From contig NZ_SISK01000007.1 in the NCBI RefSeq assembly GCF_004310345.1, positions 124,001 to 188,000 of the forward strand: a stretch of 64,000 nucleotides of DNA, given 5' to 3'. The translations under genes were made by a program, and so were the position numbers. This document shows, in pieces, positions 1 through 9,222 of this stretch (position 1 is the stretch's first letter; every line of letters begins with the position of its first letter). The DNA comes from Paracoccus subflavus (GTDB lineage Bacteria; Pseudomonadota; Alphaproteobacteria; Rhodobacterales; Rhodobacteraceae). A model generated the notes under the pieces. That model saw only the letters and a list, made by a program, of their open reading frames with translations, searched no databases and was not told where the DNA came from.

Positions 1-2
1 TC

Positions 3-62
3 CAGGTCGGCCAAGTGACGCGCAAGGTGGCCGAGGATTATGAGCGGCTGGTGAGGGCGTGA
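3..62 (+). CDS. 3' end of an unidentified gene entering from the left
   Basis: An open frame runs from the left edge to a TGA at 60-62 and would encode the last 19 residues of a protein ending ERLVRA. The stretch is too short to assign to a family. It is called only because the frame is open from the edge with normal codon use, and because transposase debris starts just downstream. It could be chance. Confidence 0.3.
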   Translation, partial: QVGQVTRKVAEDYERLVRA

Positions 63-85
63 GGGACGGGGGGCTGACCCCCGGA

Positions 86-432
86 ATGTCGGGCGCACCA
101 AGGGCGGGCTGAACTCGAAACTGCACGCCGCCTGCGGCAACGAGGTCCGCCCCCGCGACCTGTTTCTGACGGCAGGCCAGGTCAGCGATCATACCGGCAG
201 GCCGCCCTGTCGTGTCGCTGCCCCCGGCGAAGGCGCTGCTGGCCGACAGGGGCCACGATGCCGACGGGCTGCGCGAGGCCCTTGCAGACCGGAAGACCGA
301 AGCCTGCATCCCACCGAAAAAAAACAGGAAAATCAAGCTCAAGGACGGGCGCCGCATCGCCACACGCTACGACCGCTGCCCCCACACCTTCATGTCAGCC
401 ATCGCAGCCATCGTCATCTGCTGGCTAGGATC
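86..432 (+). pseudogene. IS5-family (IS427-like) transposase remnant
   Basis: Two reading frames together resemble the C-terminal half of an IS5-family DDE transposase. The first piece (about 94-200) carries TKGGLNSKLHA and LTAGQVSDH. The second (about 212-432, a different frame) carries LPPAKALLADRG, IPPKKNRK and ATRYDRCPHTF. Besides the frameshift near 200 there is an in-frame loss between KKNRK and the ATRYDRC block. In this family the Y-R-E-K signature with the catalytic glutamate lies there, so the product would be dead even if the frame were restored. The N-terminal half is missing. I saw no terminal inverted repeats. Confidence 0.75.
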
Positions 433-727
433 AGGAAGTCATGAGGTTAGATCTGGCGTTCCGGCATCTGCACGACCAGCCCGCCCAGGGCGGGCGCGCG
501 CAACGCTTGACTTGTGCGTCAGGATGCTCCATTTGAACCAGGTCGCCGCCCGCTGCCGCGTGAGCAGCCGCGATTTTCGCCAGGGCCCGGCACTCATCCA
601 GTTTCCCATTCACGCGGGGAGGCTTGCGGGCACCCCTGTATCGCGCCCGCATCCCTGCTGAACGCCGCGCATCGACGCGGTCATTGCCGCGCGTCCGATA
701 CGGGGGGACACGGGGACGAGAGTTTTG
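433..727. other. Intergenic stretch upstream of the helicase gene
   Basis: No gene is recognised here. The stretch separates the transposase remnant from the helicase start. A long upstream region before an RhlE-type helicase could hold a regulated leader, but I could not identify a specific motif. A minus-strand frame through the region has no recognisable similarity. Confidence 0.4.
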
Positions 728-2092
728 ATGGACCACAAGAATACCCACCGCCCCGCGCGCGGCCAGAAACCGCGCACCGCACCGCATTTCGATGCAAACG
801 AAGGCCGCCGGGCCCCCGCCCGCGATCCGCTGCCGACCGGCCCCTTTGCCGACATGGGCATCGACCACCGCATCAACGCCAATGTCGCCGCGCTTGGCCT
901 GACCACACCCACCCCGATCCAGACCGAGGCGATCCCGGCGGTCGTCAAGGGCCGGGACGTGCTGGGCCTGGCGCAGACCGGCACCGGCAAGACGGCGGCT
1001 TTCGGCCTGCCGATGCTGACCCGGCTGATCAATTTCGGCAAGAAGCCCGACCCCAGGACCTGCCGGGCGCTGATCCTGGCGCCGACCCGCGAACTGGCCA
1101 CCCAGATCGCCACCAACCTTGACGCCTATGCCGAAGGCACGCCCATCCGGTCGTTCCGCGTCGTGGGCGGCGCATCCATCAACGTGCAGACCGAACGGCT
1201 GTCGCGCGGGGTGGACGTGCTGATCGCCACGCCGGGCCGCCTGATGGACCTGATCGAACGCCGCGCGATCAGCCTCGAGGCCACCACCTATCTGGTGCTG
1301 GACGAGGCTGACCAGATGCTGGACATCGGCTTCATCCACACGCTGCGCAAGATCGCGCGGATGCTGCCCAAGGACCGCCAGACCCTGCTGTTTTCCGCCA
1401 CCATGCCCAAGCTGATGGAGGAACTGGCCGACACCTATCTGACCGATCCGGTGCGCGTGGCCGTGAACCCTCCGGGCCAGGCGGCCAAGCAGATCGAACA
1501 GGGCGTGCATTTCGTGACCCAGGGCGACAAGGCGACGCTGCTGGCCGAGTATCTGTCCAAGCATCCGGGCGAATTGGCGATGGTCTTTGGCCGCACCAAG
1601 CACGGGTCGGAAAAGCTGGCCAAGCTGCTGGAAAAGTGGGGCTTTGCCGTCGCCGCGATCCATGGCAACAAGTCGCAGGGCCAGCGCGAACGGGCGCTGG
1701 ACGCTTTCCGCAAGGGGCAGACGCAGGTGCTGGTGGCGACCGATGTGGCCGCCCGCGGCCTGGACATCCCCGAGGTTGCGCATGTCTATAACTACGACCT
1801 GCCGAACGTGCCGGAAAACTATGTCCACCGGATCGGCCGCACCGCGCGGGCGGGCCGCGACGGCCGCGCCGTGGCGCTGTGCGCGCCCGCCGAGGTGGGC
1901 GAGTTGCGTGCCATCGAAAAGGCCATGAAGGCCGTGATCCCGGTGATCGGGGGCGAGGTTCCGGTGGGCCCGATCCCGTCGGCCCGGCCGCAGGGCGGAC
2001 GGGGCCAGGGGATGGGCAAGCCGATGGGCGCGGGTGCGAACAAGCGTCCGGCCCGCCGCCCCTCGCGTCAGCCGAAAAGCCGGCAGGCCTAA
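728..2092 (+). CDS. rhlE: DEAD-box ATP-dependent RNA helicase, RhlE type
   Basis: A 454-residue cytoplasmic helicase that would unwind short RNA duplexes in ribosome assembly or mRNA turnover. All superfamily 2 motifs are visible: Q motif PTPIQ (61-65), Walker A AQTGTGKT (82-89), PTREL (119-123), TPGR (168-171), DEAD (192-195), SAT (223-225), ARGLD (342-346) and HRIGRTARAG (367-376). A basic, disordered tail rich in Arg, Lys and Gly follows, as is usual for RhlE proteins. The ATG at 728 is preferred over the TTG codon directly before it. The gene stands alone and ends in a strong terminator. The RhlE assignment over other DEAD-box subfamilies rests on overall pattern. Confidence 0.9.
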   Translation: MDHKNTHRPARGQKPRTAPHFDANEGRRAPARDPLPTGPFADMGIDHRINANVAALGLTTPTPIQTEAIPAVVKGRDVLGLAQTGTGKTAAFGLPMLTRLINFGKKPDPRTCRALILAPTRELATQIATNLDAYAEGTPIRSFRVVGGASINVQTERLSRGVDVLIATPGRLMDLIERRAISLEATTYLVLDEADQMLDIGFIHTLRKIARMLPKDRQTLLFSATMPKLMEELADTYLTDPVRVAVNPPGQAAKQIEQGVHFVTQGDKATLLAEYLSKHPGELAMVFGRTKHGSEKLAKLLEKWGFAVAAIHGNKSQGQRERALDAFRKGQTQVLVATDVAARGLDIPEVAHVYNYDLPNVPENYVHRIGRTARAGRDGRAVALCAPAEVGELRAIEKAMKAVIPVIGGEVPVGPIPSARPQGGRGQGMGKPMGAGANKRPARRPSRQPKSRQA

Positions 2093-2126
2093 GCCGGGGC
2101 ACGTTGTCCCTTTGGATATTTCCGTG

Positions 2127-2157
2127 AAAAGCCGCAGGGATCGTCCCTGCGGCTTTT
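2127..2157 (+). terminator. Rho-independent terminator after rhlE
   Basis: A perfect 14-bp inverted repeat, 2127-2140 pairing with 2144-2157, with a TCG loop. The 5' arm begins with four A and the 3' arm ends with four T, so it could work in both directions. It lies 35 nt after the helicase stop codon. Confidence 0.9.
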
Positions 2158-2200
2158 CAGCAACTCTTGATGCAGTTTGGTCCCGACGCTATCCGGCGGC

Positions 2201-2773
2201 ATGGCCAAGCTGTATTTCCATTATTCGACAATGAACGCGGGCAAAAGCACGCTGCTGCTGCAGGCGTCCTACAACTATCGCGAGCAGGGGATGCAGACGC
2301 TGCTGCTGACCGCGGCAATCGACAGCCGCGCGGGTCATGGCCGCATCGCCAGCCGCATCGGCATCGGCGACGGCGCACTGACCTTTGATGACACTACCGA
2401 CATGATGGCCCTGATTCGCCAGCATGGCGCCGGTTGCGCCTGCATCTTTGTGGACGAGGCACAGTTCCTGTCGTCCGCGCAGGTCTGGCAACTGACCCGC
2501 GTGGCCGACGATTTCCGCATTCCGGTCATGTGCTATGGCCTGCGCACCGATTTCCGGGGCGAACTGTTCCCCGGATCGGCCGCCCTGCTGGCCGTTGCCG
2601 ACGACCTGCGCGAGGTGCGCACCATCTGTCATTGCGGCAAGAAGGCCACCATGGTCATCCGCCGCGACGAACAGGGCCGCGCGATCACCGAGGGCGCGCA
2701 GGTTCAGGTGGGCGGCAACGAAACCTATGTCTCGCTGTGCCGGAGGCACTGGCGCGAGGCGACGGGAAACTGA
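2201..2773 (+). CDS. tdk: Thymidine kinase
   Basis: A type II thymidine kinase of 190 residues that phosphorylates thymidine to dTMP in the salvage pathway. The N-terminus MAKLYFHYSTMNAGKS contains the family P-loop (residues 9-16). DEAQ is at 85-88. The C-terminal zinc ribbon ligands are C143, C145, C180 and H183, and the lasso motif GGNETYVSLC is intact. The ATG at 2201 aligns with the usual family start; an upstream GTG in frame would add eight atypical residues. It stands alone between the rhlE terminator and dacC. Length matches bacterial homologues. Confidence 0.95.
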   Translation: MAKLYFHYSTMNAGKSTLLLQASYNYREQGMQTLLLTAAIDSRAGHGRIASRIGIGDGALTFDDTTDMMALIRQHGAGCACIFVDEAQFLSSAQVWQLTRVADDFRIPVMCYGLRTDFRGELFPGSAALLAVADDLREVRTICHCGKKATMVIRRDEQGRAITEGAQVQVGGNETYVSLCRRHWREATGN

Positions 2774-2862
2774 CCATCAATTCTCGCGGAAGATGTATGG
2801 CCCGCGTTGCGACAGGCAGGGGCTTGCTGTAACCATCAGCCAAAACAGGCAAAGGATCTTCC

Positions 2863-4008
2863 ATGCGCGTGTTCCTGCTGCGGCTTCTTGCCATCCTGTG
2901 TCTTGCCGCCCCGGCCCGGGCATTCGAGACGACGGCGACCTCGGCCTGGGTCTATGATGTGAACACCAGCACGGTGCTGATGTCCAAGAACGCCCAAACG
3001 CCCCTGCCTCCGGCGTCCATGTCCAAGCTGATGACGCTTTACATGGTTTTCGAGGCGCTGGAGAACGGTCGCCTGAAGCTGACCGACACCCTGCCGGTAT
3101 CCACGAAGGCCTGGCAGATGGGCGGGTCCAAGATGTTCGTGGAACCGCGGGACACCCCTACCGTGGACCAGTTAATCAAGGGTGTGATCGTGCTGTCGGG
3201 CAACGACGCCTGCGTGGTTCTGGCCGAGGGTCTGGCGGGAACCGAGGAAGCCTTTGCCCGCCAGATGACCGAACGCGGCAAGACGCTTGGCTTGAAGCAT
3301 TCCGTCTTCAAGAACTCGACCGGATGGCCCGCCGACGGCCATGTCATGTCGGCCGAGGATCTGGGGATGCTGGCGATGCATCTGATCCAGGATTTCCCGC
3401 AGTATTACGGCGATTTTGCCCTGACCGAATTCCGCTATATGGACCGGGTGCCATCCAACCGCTTCAACCGCAATCCGATCCTGACCCTGGGTATCGGCGC
3501 CGACGGCCTGAAAACCGGGCATACGCAGGAGGCCGGTTATGGTCTGGTCGGGTCGGCCGTCCAGGATGGTCGCCGGGTGATCTTTGTCGTCAGCGGGCTG
3601 CAAAGCGAAAATGCCCGCGCCGAGGAATCGGAACGCATCGTCAACTGGGCCTTTCGCCAGTTCAGCATGGAAACGCTGGTCCCCGCCGGTGAGACCGTCC
3701 TCGAGGCGCCGGTCTGGCTGGGCACCAAGGCGCGCGTGGGCCTGACCACGCAGAACGGGGTGAACGTGCTGATCCCCGCCGGTTCCCAGGATCAGGTCAG
3801 GGTCGAGGCGGTTTATGACGGGCCCATCCCCGCCCCTATCGCCAAGGGCGACCAGATCGGCCGCCTTGTCGTCACCGTGCCAGGCGCGCAGGATGCGATC
3901 ACCCCTCTGCTGGCCGCAGAAGACGTGGCCGAGGCGGGCTTTGCGGGCCGCATGAAGGGCGCCGTGATGCGGCTGGGCCACAAGGCCATCGCGGCCACGG
4001 GACTTTGA
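2863..4008 (+). CDS. dacC: D-alanyl-D-alanine carboxypeptidase (PBP5/6 family)
   Basis: A 381-residue exported low-molecular-weight penicillin-binding protein that trims the terminal D-Ala of peptidoglycan pentapeptides. A signal peptide spans residues 1-20 (ending APARA). The active-site triad is complete: S52-x-x-K55, S112-G-N114 and K217-T-G219. A beta-rich PBP5 C-terminal domain (about 275-360) is followed by an amphipathic tail suited to membrane association. It starts the dacC-tmk-holB-tatD run, where each gene overlaps or nearly abuts the next. The symbol follows common naming; dacA-type naming is equally possible. Confidence 0.92.
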   Translation: MRVFLLRLLAILCLAAPARAFETTATSAWVYDVNTSTVLMSKNAQTPLPPASMSKLMTLYMVFEALENGRLKLTDTLPVSTKAWQMGGSKMFVEPRDTPTVDQLIKGVIVLSGNDACVVLAEGLAGTEEAFARQMTERGKTLGLKHSVFKNSTGWPADGHVMSAEDLGMLAMHLIQDFPQYYGDFALTEFRYMDRVPSNRFNRNPILTLGIGADGLKTGHTQEAGYGLVGSAVQDGRRVIFVVSGLQSENARAEESERIVNWAFRQFSMETLVPAGETVLEAPVWLGTKARVGLTTQNGVNVLIPAGSQDQVRVEAVYDGPIPAPIAKGDQIGRLVVTVPGAQDAITPLLAAEDVAEAGFAGRMKGAVMRLGHKAIAATGL

Positions 4009-4604
4009 TGTTCATCAGCTTCGAAGGGATCGACGGCTGCGGCAAGTCCACGCAGGCGCGGATGCTGGCCGAGGCCCTGCGGGCCGAGGGGCGCCAGGTC
4101 GTCCTGACCCGCGAACCCGGCGGCAGCCCGGGGGCCGAGGAGATCCGCCGCCTGCTGGTCGAGGGCGCGGGCGAACGCTGGTCTGCGGAAACCGAATGCC
4201 TGCTGTTCACCGCCGCCCGCCGCGATCACCTGGAACGCACCATCCGGCCCGCCCTGGCTGCCGGGCAGACCGTCATCACCGACCGCTTTGCCGACAGCAC
4301 CCGCGTCTATCAGGGTGCCGCGCGCGGCGATCTGCGTGCCTTTGTGAACCGCCTGCATGACATGGCGATCGGCATCGAACCCGACCGGACCTTCGTGATC
4401 GACCTGGACCCTGAAACGGCGCTTGGCCGGGGCAATGCGCGCGGCGGGGACGAGGATCGGTTCGAAAGCCTAGGGCTTGGCTTTCAAATGCGTCTGGCGC
4501 AGGGATTCCGTGGGCTTGCCGAGGAATTTCCTGCCCGCGTCCGCCTGATCGACGGCACCGGCAGCCTCGATCAGGTCGCCGCCCGCGTCCGGGCCGCGCT
4601 GTGA
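4008..4604 (+). CDS. tmk: Thymidylate kinase
   Basis: A 198-residue dTMP kinase making dTDP for DNA synthesis. The P-loop is in FEGIDGCGKSTQ near the N-terminus, TREPGG follows the first helix, and DRFADST marks the substrate site. The ATG at 4008 shares one base with the dacC stop (TGATG); an in-frame TTG one codon earlier is less likely. The 3' end overlaps holB by four bases. Together with tdk about 1.2 kb upstream, thymidine salvage and dTDP formation sit close together. Confidence 0.96.
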   Translation: MFISFEGIDGCGKSTQARMLAEALRAEGRQVVLTREPGGSPGAEEIRRLLVEGAGERWSAETECLLFTAARRDHLERTIRPALAAGQTVITDRFADSTRVYQGAARGDLRAFVNRLHDMAIGIEPDRTFVIDLDPETALGRGNARGGDEDRFESLGLGFQMRLAQGFRGLAEEFPARVRLIDGTGSLDQVAARVRAAL

Positions 4605-5707
4605 AGACCGACCTCGACGACATTCCCGAACCCGACCGCGTTCCCGGCGCCCCCCATCCGCGTCACACAGACCGTGTGATCGGGCAGGACAGCGCCATCG
4701 CCGATTTCACCGATGCCGCCCAGGGCGGGCGGCTGCACCATGCCTGGCTTCTGACCGGCCCGCGCGGCGTGGGCAAGGCGACGCTGGCCTGGGCTATCGC
4801 GCGCTGGATGCTGGCGGGCGCGACCGGCCCATTCGGAGCGACCGACACCCCCGAGGCGCGGCGTGTCAAAGCCCTGTCCGAACCCCGTCTGCATCTGGTC
4901 CGCCGCCCGTGGGACGACAAGGCGGGCCGCCTGTCCGCGCAGATCACCGTGGACGAAATCCGGCGCCTGCTGTCGTTCTTTCATCTGTCGGCGGCCGAAG
5001 GCGGGCGCCGCATCGCCATCATCGACGCGGCCGACGACATGAACCCCGCCGCCGCCAACGCGTTGCTGAAGGTGCTGGAGGAACCGCCGCCCGAGGCGCT
5101 GATCCTGATCGTCGCGCACCAGCCTGCGGGTCTGCTGCCCACCATCCGGTCGCGCTGCCGCACCCTGCGCCTGTCGCCGCTGGAGCCAAATCGGTTGGGC
5201 GATGTCCTGGCCCATCTGGGCGTCGATGACGACGCAGAGGCCCTGGCCGCCCTGTCCGACGGTTCGGTGGGCGAGGCGTTGCGTCTGGCCGGGCAAGGCG
5301 GGCTTGACCGCTACCAGCAGCTTGTCGATCTGATGGGCACCCTGCCCCGGCTGGATCGACCGCGCGCCGCCAGCTTTGCCGATGGCGCCGCGGGCCGGGT
5401 GGGGGCCGATGGCGACCCGTTCGACCTGACGATGACGGTCCTGGACCGGTTCCTGTCGCGCACCGCCCGCGCCGGTCTGATGGGACCGCCCCTGCCCCAG
5501 GCCGCGCGGGGTGAAGGCGCGTTGCTGGCCCGCATCTCGCCCGACGACAGGGCCGCGCGCGCCTGGGCGGATGCTCAGGCGCGGCTGTCGGCCAGGGCGC
5601 GGACAGGCCGGGCGGTCAATCTTGACCCTGCCGCACTGGTGATGGATATGCTTCTGGAACTGGCGCATCTGCCGCCCGCGCGATCCGCCCTGCCAGCCAA
5701 AGGTTGA
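4601..5707 (+). CDS. holB: DNA polymerase III subunit delta'
   Basis: A 368-residue clamp-loader subunit. It has the AAA+ layout: P-loop GPRGVGKAT at about 53-61, Walker B region IDAADDMNPAAANALLKVLEEPP, and the SRC motif (IRSRCRT) that supplies the arginine finger in clamp loaders. The GTG start at 4601 overlaps the tmk stop as GTGA, consistent with translational coupling. tmk-holB-tatD is a widespread bacterial gene order, which supports the call. Confidence 0.94.
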   Translation: MKTDLDDIPEPDRVPGAPHPRHTDRVIGQDSAIADFTDAAQGGRLHHAWLLTGPRGVGKATLAWAIARWMLAGATGPFGATDTPEARRVKALSEPRLHLVRRPWDDKAGRLSAQITVDEIRRLLSFFHLSAAEGGRRIAIIDAADDMNPAAANALLKVLEEPPPEALILIVAHQPAGLLPTIRSRCRTLRLSPLEPNRLGDVLAHLGVDDDAEALAALSDGSVGEALRLAGQGGLDRYQQLVDLMGTLPRLDRPRAASFADGAAGRVGADGDPFDLTMTVLDRFLSRTARAGLMGPPLPQAARGEGALLARISPDDRAARAWADAQARLSARARTGRAVNLDPAALVMDMLLELAHLPPARSALPAKG

Positions 5708-5710
5708 TCC

Positions 5711-6511
5711 ATGTCCCACGCGGCACCACCAACGCCGATCGTCGATAGCCATTGCCATCTGGATTTCGCCGATTTCGACGGCGAACACGATGCCCTGATC
5801 GACCGGGCCCGCGCCGCTGGCGTTACGCGCATGGTGACGATCTGCACCCGCCTGCGTCAGGAACCGCAGGTTCGCGCCCTGGCCGAACGATATGACGGGG
5901 TCTTCTATGCCGCCGGAACCCACCCGATGAGCGCGGCCGAAGAACCCATGGTCACCGTGGATCAGCTTGTCGCCCTGTCGGCGCATCCGAAATTCGTGGG
6001 CATCGGGGAAACGGGGCTGGATTACCATTATACCGCCGACAGCGCCGCCCGTCAGGGCGAAAGCCTGCGCATCCATATCGAGGCCGCGCGCCAGACCGGC
6101 CTGCCGCTGATCATCCATTCCCGCGACGCCGACGGTGACATGGCGCGGATCTTGACGGACGAACACCGCGCGGGTGGCTTTTCCTGCGTGATGCATTGCT
6201 TCACCTCGGGCGCGGATCTGGCCCGGACGGCGCTTGATCTGGGGTTTTACCTGTCGATGTCGGGCATCGCGGCCTTTCCGCGATCCTCCGACCTGCGCGC
6301 GATCTTTGCCGCCGCCCCCCTGGACCGTATCCTGGTCGAAACCGACAGCCCCTATCTGGCCCCGCCTCCGCATCGCGGCAGGCGCAACGAACCGGCCTAT
6401 GTCGCCAAAACCGCCGCCATCATGGCCGAGGTCTTTGGCATGGACTATCCGCGGTTCGCCGCCCAGACCTCGGCCAACTTCGACCGGCTGTTTTCCAAGG
6501 CCGCCGCATGA
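5711..6511 (+). CDS. tatD: TatD-family metal-dependent hydrolase (3'-5' DNase)
   Basis: A 266-residue TIM-barrel amidohydrolase-fold protein of the TatD/YcfH family, linked to DNA repair or turnover. The metal-binding H14-x-H16 in DSHCHLD, the glutamate in GIGETGLDYHY, HSRDAD, MHCFTSG and ETDSPYLAPPPHRG are all present. It starts 3 nt after holB and overlaps the next gene by 4 nt (ATGA). Confidence 0.94.
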   Translation: MSHAAPPTPIVDSHCHLDFADFDGEHDALIDRARAAGVTRMVTICTRLRQEPQVRALAERYDGVFYAAGTHPMSAAEEPMVTVDQLVALSAHPKFVGIGETGLDYHYTADSAARQGESLRIHIEAARQTGLPLIIHSRDADGDMARILTDEHRAGGFSCVMHCFTSGADLARTALDLGFYLSMSGIAAFPRSSDLRAIFAAAPLDRILVETDSPYLAPPPHRGRRNEPAYVAKTAAIMAEVFGMDYPRFAAQTSANFDRLFSKAAA

Positions 6512-7326
6512 TCCGCGCGACGATCCTGGGCTGCGGATCGTCGGGGGGCGTGCCGCGCCTGGGGAACCACTGGGGGGCCTGCGATCCAGCCAACCCGAAA
6601 AACCGCCGCCGCCGCTGTTCGCTGCTGGTCGAACGCCCCGGCCCCGACGGTGTGACGCGGGTGCTGATCGACACCGGCCCCGATCTGGTGCCGCAACTGC
6701 TTGACGCGAATGTCGGCACGCTGGACGCGGTGGTCTATACCCACGCCCATGCCGACCACATCCACGGCATCGACGACCTGCGGCAACTGGCCTACAACGC
6801 CGGAAGGCGCATCCCCGCCTGGGCAGACATGCCCACGTCCGAGGCGCTGCTGGAGCGGTTCGGCTATATCTTCGAAACCCCGCCCGGCAGCTATTACCCG
6901 CCGATCTGCGATCTGCATCTGATCGACGGGCCGATCATGGTCGCAGGCCCCGGCGGACCTGTGACGCTGATCCCCTTTCGCGTCCAGCATGGTGAAATCA
7001 CCGCCCTTGGCCTGCGCATCGGCGGGCTGGTCTATCTGCCCGACGTGTCGGACATTCCCCATGCCGCCTGGCCGCTGATCCATGGGGCCGAGGTTTTCGT
7101 CTGCGATGCCCTGCGCCCCCAGCCCCATCCCAGCCATGCCCATCTGGCGCAGGCGCTGGACTGGATCGGCCATGCGGGGACGCCGCGCGCGGTGCTGACG
7201 AACATGCATATCGACATGGATTACGCCACGGTCGCAGCCACCACGCCCGACCATGTCCAGCCGGCCTTCGACGGCATGGTGATCGAAACCACATCGGACA
7301 GCCCCGACCACCAGGCCGCACTGTGA
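6508..7326 (+). CDS. MBL-fold metallo-hydrolase
   Basis: A 272-residue metallo-beta-lactamase-fold hydrolase. The HAHADH motif (H79, H81, D83, H84) gives a two-metal site, with later metal-binding positions in LPDVSD and TNMHIDMD. The family resembles PhnP and related phosphodiesterases, but the substrate is not evident. It overlaps tatD by ATGA and the next gene by GTGA, so it belongs to the dacC-tmk-holB-tatD transcription unit. A GCGSSGG loop near residue 8 is typical of this subgroup. Confidence 0.88.
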   Translation: MIRATILGCGSSGGVPRLGNHWGACDPANPKNRRRRCSLLVERPGPDGVTRVLIDTGPDLVPQLLDANVGTLDAVVYTHAHADHIHGIDDLRQLAYNAGRRIPAWADMPTSEALLERFGYIFETPPGSYYPPICDLHLIDGPIMVAGPGGPVTLIPFRVQHGEITALGLRIGGLVYLPDVSDIPHAAWPLIHGAEVFVCDALRPQPHPSHAHLAQALDWIGHAGTPRAVLTNMHIDMDYATVAATTPDHVQPAFDGMVIETTSDSPDHQAAL

Positions 7327-8267
7327 CCGCGCTGTTCAACATCATCGTCCCGGTCTTCCTGATCGTGGGCTTCGGCTATCTGGTGGCGTGGCGCGGCATG
7401 TTTCGCGAAGGCGCCGTGGACGGGCTGATGACCTATGCCCAGAACTTTGCCGCGCCGACGCTGCTGTTCGTGTCCATGTCCCGCCTGGACCTGGGGGCCG
7501 AGTTCCGCCCCGGCCTGCTGCTGCCCTTCTATGTCGGCGCCTTTTCCAGCTATTTCATTGGCTGGGCAGGTGCCCGCTTTCTGTTCCACCGCCCGCGGAT
7601 GGACTGCGTGGCGATCGGCTTTGTCTGCCTGTTCTCGAACAGCCTGCTGCTGGGCATCCCGATCATGGAACGCGCCTATGGTCCGGATTCGCTGTCGGGC
7701 AACTGGGCCATTATCGCGATCCATTCGCCGCTGCTTTATACCTTCGGCATCACGGTGATGGAATTCACGCGCGCGCATGGCAGCGGCCTGTCCATGGGCC
7801 GCGTCGCGTTGCGGGCCATGACCGGCGTTCTGCGCACGCCCCTGGTGATCGGCATTCTGGCGGGCATGGCCGTCAACGTGCTGCAACAGGCAGGACTGGC
7901 CATGCCCGAAGGCTTCTGGGCCGCCGTGGACATGATCGCCGGATCCGCCCTGCCGGCCGCGCTGTTCGGACTGGGCGGCGTCCTGTATCGCTACCGACCC
8001 GAAGGCGACACCGGGACAATCGTCATGTGCTGCGCCTGTTCGCTGCTGGTTCATCCGGGGCTGGCCTATGGCCTTGGCCGGATCACCGGGCTGGACGACG
8101 CGGGCCTGCGGTCGGCCGTGATGACGGCGGCGATGGCGCCGGGGGTGAACGCCTATCTGTTCGCCAACCTGTATGGCGTCGCCAAACGCGTCGCGGCAAC
8201 GACGGTGCTGGTCGGCACCGCCGTATCGGTCCTGTCGATCTGGATGTGGCTGGCGATCCTGCCGTGA
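7323..8267 (+). CDS. AEC-family (auxin efflux carrier) transporter
   Basis: A 314-residue integral membrane protein with about ten hydrophobic segments in two five-helix halves, as expected for AEC permeases. It starts MTALFNIIVPVFLIVGFGYL and ends in a hydrophobic helix. The substrate is unknown; characterised bacterial relatives move malate or other organic anions. The GTG start at 7323 overlaps the MBL hydrolase stop. Its stop is one base from the convergent permease stop at 8269, leaving no room for a dedicated terminator. Confidence 0.88.
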   Translation: MTALFNIIVPVFLIVGFGYLVAWRGMFREGAVDGLMTYAQNFAAPTLLFVSMSRLDLGAEFRPGLLLPFYVGAFSSYFIGWAGARFLFHRPRMDCVAIGFVCLFSNSLLLGIPIMERAYGPDSLSGNWAIIAIHSPLLYTFGITVMEFTRAHGSGLSMGRVALRAMTGVLRTPLVIGILAGMAVNVLQQAGLAMPEGFWAAVDMIAGSALPAALFGLGGVLYRYRPEGDTGTIVMCCACSLLVHPGLAYGLGRITGLDDAGLRSAVMTAAMAPGVNAYLFANLYGVAKRVAATTVLVGTAVSVLSIWMWLAILP

Positions 8268-8268
8268 C

Positions 8269-9219
8269 CTAATGCGGCGTCACGCCCCGGATCCGTTCCG
8301 ACCTGCGGCGCAGCAGTTCCACCGTGGTCAGCAGCGCGATGGAAAAGATCACCAGCAGCGTGGCCACCGCCAGGATCGCCGGGCTGATCTGTTCGCGGAT
8401 GCCGTTCCACATCTGGCGCGGGATGGTCTGCTGGTCGGGTCCGGCGATGAACAGCACCGCGACCACCTCGTCGAACGAGGTCACGAACGCAAACAGCGCG
8501 CCCGAGATCACCCCCGGCAGGATCAGCGGCATGGTCACGCGAAAGAAGGTCGTCCGGGGGTTGGCCCCCAGCGACGCGGCCGCCCGATTCAGCGACTGGT
8601 CGAACCCCACCAGCGTTGCCGTCACGGTGATGATGACAAAGGGAATGCCCAGCGTCGCATGGGCCAGGATCACGCCCAGATAGGTGCCCGCCAGTCGCCC
8701 GCACTCCGTAGGCAGGCCGAGGATTCCCAAAAGCTCGCAGGGATTCGAATAGAAAAAGAACATCCCGGTCGCCGTGATGATCAGCGGCACGATCATGGGC
8801 GAAATCAGGATCGCCATGATCGCCCGGCGGAACGGCATCTCGGGGCGTGAAAGGCCAAGCGCGGCCAGTGTGCCCAGGACGGTTGCCAGAAGGGTCGAGA
8901 ACACCCCGATGATGATCGAGTTCTTTGCGGCCTTCACCCAGCTGGCGTTGTTCCAGGCGTCCGACCAGAAGGCCCAGCCGGTTGCATCGGGATTCTGCAT
9001 CCCGAAGGTCAGCAGGCTTTCATACCACCGGGTGCTATAGCCTTCGGGGTCGAAAGACAGCATCCGGTCGGTAAAGGTGAAATACGGCTCGGCGTTGAAG
9101 GACAGGGGGATGATGACCACGATGGGCGCGATCAGGAAGAAGAAGATCAACCCGCAGATCACCAGATAGGCATAGTGCCAGATGCGCTCCAGCGGGGTTG
9201 CATAGGTGGGCACGGCCAT
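8269..9219 (-). CDS. ABC transporter permease, PotC type
   Basis: A 316-residue inner-membrane permease with six hydrophobic segments. The ATPase-docking EAA loop appears as AAASLGANPRTTFFRVTMP, typical of spermidine/putrescine-type importers. It is the last gene of a five-gene minus-strand operon: ATPase, two binding proteins, two permeases. It begins 3 nt after the partner permease. The polyamine label is by family; related systems take up other small cationic or organic solutes. Confidence 0.9.
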   Translation of the reverse strand: MAVPTYATPLERIWHYAYLVICGLIFFFLIAPIVVIIPLSFNAEPYFTFTDRMLSFDPEGYSTRWYESLLTFGMQNPDATGWAFWSDAWNNASWVKAAKNSIIIGVFSTLLATVLGTLAALGLSRPEMPFRRAIMAILISPMIVPLIITATGMFFFYSNPCELLGILGLPTECGRLAGTYLGVILAHATLGIPFVIITVTATLVGFDQSLNRAAASLGANPRTTFFRVTMPLILPGVISGALFAFVTSFDEVVAVLFIAGPDQQTIPRQMWNGIREQISPAILAVATLLVIFSIALLTTVELLRRRSERIRGVTPH

Positions 9220-9222
9220 GGT

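Noticed and set aside
433-1828. Long minus-strand open frame across the rhlE gene and its upstream region
   Set aside because: It mirrors the strong helicase gene, has low-complexity composition typical of antisense frames in GC-rich DNA and matches no family. Only the part upstream of rhlE could be real, and it has no recognisable motif.
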